A DNA stretch of 64,000 nt, taken from Dasypus novemcinctus. Its lineage: Eukaryota; Chordata; Mammalia; Cingulata; Dasypodidae. This document shows, piece after piece, positions 62,600-64,000 of this stretch. Made by a program: the position numbers and the translations under genes. The notes beneath the pieces were generated by a model. It was given only the letters and a program-made list of their open reading frames with translations, did not search any database and was not told the origin of the DNA. The first letter of the stretch is position 1. Every line of letters starts with the position of its first letter. The stretch is from NCBI RefSeq assembly GCF_030445035.2, contig NC_080682.1:29060770-29124769 (forward strand). Direction: 5' to 3'.

Positions 62600-63721
62600 A
62601 TTTTATATATTCATATGTATGTGAATATTACAAACCTGCCAATGCAATGCTATTTTTTGTTCATATTTGTCTTTACAGAAATTTTCCATATTTCCCATAG
62701 CTTGCACACTTCTTTTATTTTTTTAGATTCAATTTTTCATCTGATACCATTTTCTTCAGACTAGGGAACTCCTTTCGTTATTATTGTACCATAAGGCTTT
62801 TGGAAACAAATTTTTGGAACTTTCATTTATCCTGAATGTCTCCATACCACAATTGAGTTTCATGAATATTTTAATTAAAGAGAATTGCCTTTACAATGTG
62901 CTTTTATTTTTCTTCTTCTAATCTTCTTGCCTCTGATGAGAAGCCAGCCATAATTGATTTGTTCCAGGCTCCCCACTCCTTCAGAGGTTCTTCCGACCAT
63001 CCTCCATCCAGCCGTGTTTTATGTGTTCATCCTGCCCCACTCTGGATGCTTTGAAGTGTTTCTTTGTATCTTTCATTTCTTAAGCTTGATTAGAATGTAC
63101 TTTACATGTGTGTTGCTTGTGTGCATTTATGTGTGTTTGTGTATTAGATTTATCTTCTTTTGATATTTAGAATTTCTTATATCTATAAGTTGATTACTTT
63201 CCCCCAAATTTCAAGGAATATCAGTCGCTTTGTATTCAATTGTTTGACCCGCTTTGCCTCTGTTCTTGTTTATTTAAAAAGCGTAATGGTTGTCAGTTAC
63301 TTATCTCTTAACTCAGTTTGAAAAATATTTATTGATCTGTTTTTGAGTTTCCTGATGCTCTTTGGTAGCATCCAATCTGCTGTTAAGTGCTTCTAGAAAT
63401 GTTTTCATTATCATATATTTTGCTTTTCCTATCTAGAATTTCTATTTTGTTCAATATTATTTTAGTCTGTATTTTTGTTCTGCTATGATTACTCATATAT
63501 TTCCTCATTAGGATCATTTCCTTAAGTCATTAAATATATGCAAAAAGCTGTTTTAAAGTCCTTGGCTTCTAAAGCAGTCTTTGGGTTCATATTGTGATCT
63601 ATTTCTAATAACTTTTTAAAAAATAATGCTCACTGTTTTTACTTTGTCATTATTATATATATTTATGATATAGATGGTATTTTGAGAGTGATACATTGTA
63701 GGGAGTTTCACTAAGTTATCT
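62600..63721 (-). mobile_element. Old L1 5'/ORF1 region, unit B copy, cut at the unit junction
   Basis: Counterpart of 34100-35250: 'gaatttctattttgttcaat', 'ttcctcattaggatca' and 'agtcattaaatatatgcaaa'. It stops near 63721, where sequence matching 4260 onward begins. Confidence 0.6.
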
Positions 63722-63734
63722 TTCCATAAATAGT

Positions 63735-64000
63735 TAGGAACTGTGTCATAGATTATGCTTCCATATTATTCCATTACAAACATGTCTAAGGGAATTTTGA
63801 GAAAACTAAACAGGTTATATTTCCAGGAAGAGGAAATTGGGTTTCAGGGGGTTAGGTTATGAACTTAATCCCACATAGCTAATAAATTTCAGGATAGTAC
63901 TGAATTCTTAAGATCGGCATCATCAGGAGATACTTTCTTCCTGAGTTGCAGCTGTGGGTGATCAGGAACATTGAAGCATCCACTCATCTCTCCCATCTCT
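63735..64000 (+). repeat. Start of a further duplicon unit, with MIR
   Basis: Matches 4265-4520: 'tattccattacaaacatgtc', 'aagggaattttgagaaaact', 'cccacatagctaataaattt', 'agatactttcttcctgag'. It runs off the window edge. Confidence 0.75.

Overview
The window looks like mammalian nuclear DNA from a xenarthran (sloth or armadillo type). It is AT-rich and gene-poor. It is packed with L1 remnants, LTR-like elements, MIRs and one tRNA-headed SINE that resembles the xenarthran DAS-SINE group. The lineage call rests on recognising that SINE and several repeat families from memory, so it is an inference. No bacterial, phage, CRISPR or operon features are present.

Only one intact protein-coding gene is supported: a 314-codon class II olfactory receptor on the minus strand at 11403-12347. 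A diverged, inactivated paralogue lies at 53943-54885 on the same strand. The two copies sit in a segmentally duplicated landscape. DNA around the intact gene (unit A, about 4.25-35.25 kb) matches, in the same order, DNA around the pseudogene (unit B, about 53.7-63.72 kb). Shorter third copies of some blocks lie at 38.58-39.17, 50.59-51.94 and 53.40-53.67 kb. At 63.72 kb the far end of unit B joins a copy of the 4.25-kb region, as expected at a head-to-tail tandem junction.

Layout: 0-11 kb holds old repeats, the SINE and a 1.6-kb minus-strand L1-like 3' segment. 11.4-12.35 kb is the receptor. 13.75-18.0 kb is an L1 with target-site duplications, a long 5' UTR with internal repeats, a broken ORF1 and most of ORF2 missing. 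19.8-34 kb is an old L1 carrying a younger L1 (23.4-30 kb), a polyA-tailed 3' segment and a MaLR-like LTR. 34.2-35.8 kb is an antisense old L1. 36.56-37.08 kb is a hAT-type DNA transposon with an 8-bp duplication. 42.3-48.1 kb is a decayed class I endogenous retrovirus on the minus strand, recognised by its reverse transcriptase. 48.1-53.4 kb holds more L1 and LTR pieces. 53.4-64 kb is unit B.

The receptor is the only gene likely to do something for the host (odorant detection in olfactory neurons). The rest is mostly transposon history, but insertions shared or not shared between units give a relative chronology of the duplication. I found no convincing undescribed biological system. All homology statements come from reading the sequence by eye; no alignment or database search was run.
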